A program made the translations under genes and the position numbers. The notes beneath the pieces were generated by a model, which saw only the letters and a list, made by a program, of their open reading frames with translations, was not told where the DNA came from and searched no databases. From the NCBI GenBank assembly GCA_900766135.1, contig CAAFUF010000036.1:62001-126000 (forward strand): a stretch of DNA of 64,000 nt, given 5' to 3'. The stretch is from Paenibacillaceae bacterium (GTDB taxonomy: Bacteria > Bacillota > Bacilli > Paenibacillales > Paenibacillaceae). Below are positions 63,436 to 64,000 of this stretch, one piece after another (the stretch's first letter is position 1; every line of letters begins with the position of its first letter).

Positions 63436-63467
63436 CGCAAAGTGGCCCAACGATGAGGGGTACGGTA

Positions 63468-64000
63468 CTACTCCAGCTCCGCTCCGGTCAGCCGCCGGTA
63501 AATGTCGCGGTAGCGCCGCGCCGTCTCTTCGACCACCTGCGCCGGGAGCGGGTCGGGCCGGCTGTTTTTGTCCCAGGCCGAACCGGCCAAATATGTCCGC
63601 ACCGGCTCTTTATCCATGCTGTCGATCTCGATGTCCAGCGCGTAGTTCTCCTTCGCCCAAAACCGCGAAGCATCCGGCGTAAACATCTCGTCGATCAAAA
63701 TCAATTTGCCGTCGACCAGCCCGAATTCCAGCTTGCAGTCGGCGAGGAGAATGCCGCGTTCCTCGCAGTAATCACGGGCGAAGGCGTACATTTCCAGGCT
63801 GCGGTCCCGCAGCTGTTCCGCCAAATCGCGGCCGACTTTGTCCGCCATCTCCGCAAACGAGATGTCCTCGTCGTGGCCGACGTCGTTTTTGGCCGCCGGC
63901 GTAAAAATCGGCTCCGCCAGCTTCGCATTCTTGCGCAGCCCTTCCGGCAACGGAATGCCGTTGATCGCACCGGTCTGCTCATACTGCCGCCAGCCGCCGC
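63468..64000 (-). CDS. purC: Phosphoribosylaminoimidazole-succinocarboxamide synthase (5' part outside window)
   Basis: The minus-strand frame is open to the right edge and ends at 63468. The visible 177 codons are the C-terminal two thirds of the long-form SAICAR synthase: GWRQYEQTGAINGIPLPEGL, LAEPIFTPAAKNDVGHDEDI, RDYCEERGILLADCKLEFG, LIDEMFTPDASRFW near the end and SRPDPLPAQVVEETARRYRD. It joins aspartate to CAIR. It precedes purS in transcription, with a 560-base spacer that carries two kinds of repeat. Confidence 0.95.
   Translation of the reverse strand, partial: GGWRQYEQTGAINGIPLPEGLRKNAKLAEPIFTPAAKNDVGHDEDISFAEMADKVGRDLAEQLRDRSLEMYAFARDYCEERGILLADCKLEFGLVDGKLILIDEMFTPDASRFWAKENYALDIEIDSMDKEPVRTYLAGSAWDKNSRPDPLPAQVVEETARRYRDIYRRLTGAELE

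Overview
The window looks like chromosomal DNA of a Paenibacillus-type member of the Bacillales. The genome is moderately GC-rich. It carries a minus-strand purine operon in the order purC-S-Q-L-F-M-N-H-D, an antiterminator of the GlpP family, YerB and YerC homologues, a Spo0E-like phosphatase, a YqfQ/VrrA-like spore-type protein, consensus AGGAGG ribosome sites and SigA-type promoters. No rRNA, tRNA, CRISPR array or recognisable insertion sequence was seen.

Layout. 1-4.2 kb: edge of glpP, an ECF sigma gene reduced to region 2 with its anti-sigma partner, an AraC regulator, a Spo0E-like gene and an XRE regulator. 4.2-6 kb: a RES-domain toxin-like gene with a chimeric 5' end, and a frameshifted PIN-like gene. 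6-15.7 kb: housekeeping and accessory genes (AlkD, a formylglycine-generating-enzyme-like lipoprotein, GH11 xylanase with a likely CcpA site, a Phd/RelE pair, a nucleotidyltransferase, a sodium symporter, a broken UvrD-like helicase, a tRNA dihydrouridine synthase). 15.7-19.2 kb: a TetR-controlled multidrug exporter, a RibD-like reductase and a GyrI-like protein. 19.3-24 kb: a decayed duplicate of a vWA / macrodomain / methyltransferase block, an AT-rich CPBP protease, then the intact block. 24-26 kb: a secreted lysozyme-like enzyme, a DUF1905 protein and a Fic remnant.

26-33.5 kb is a type I restriction-modification operon read leftward: a one-domain S protein, HsdR, HsdS, an intact Fic protein and HsdM. 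It has its own promoter, and HsdS carries a 33-bp internal direct repeat. 34-47 kb is core-type sequence: rlmD, a diacylglycerol kinase, cbiX, yerC, corA, pit with its DUF47 partner, yerB, doxX, a DODA-type dioxygenase and a hydrolase. 47-51 kb is a five-gene GntR-regulated ABC transporter operon. 51-64 kb holds ilvA and most of the purine operon, which converts PRPP to IMP.

The most unusual non-coding signal is a set of four intergenic elements of about 190 bp, at 35980, 51040, 54488 and 63251. Each contains four units of about 25 bp, two forward then two reverse. Unit spacing is 50/60/50 bp in one sequence family and 52/62/51 bp in the other. The two families share almost no unit sequence but the same geometry. 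Two of the elements lie inside the purine operon. Gene decay is also frequent: the sigma factor, PIN gene, helicase, Fic copy and vWA/methyltransferase copy are all damaged, mostly in the accessory half of the window.
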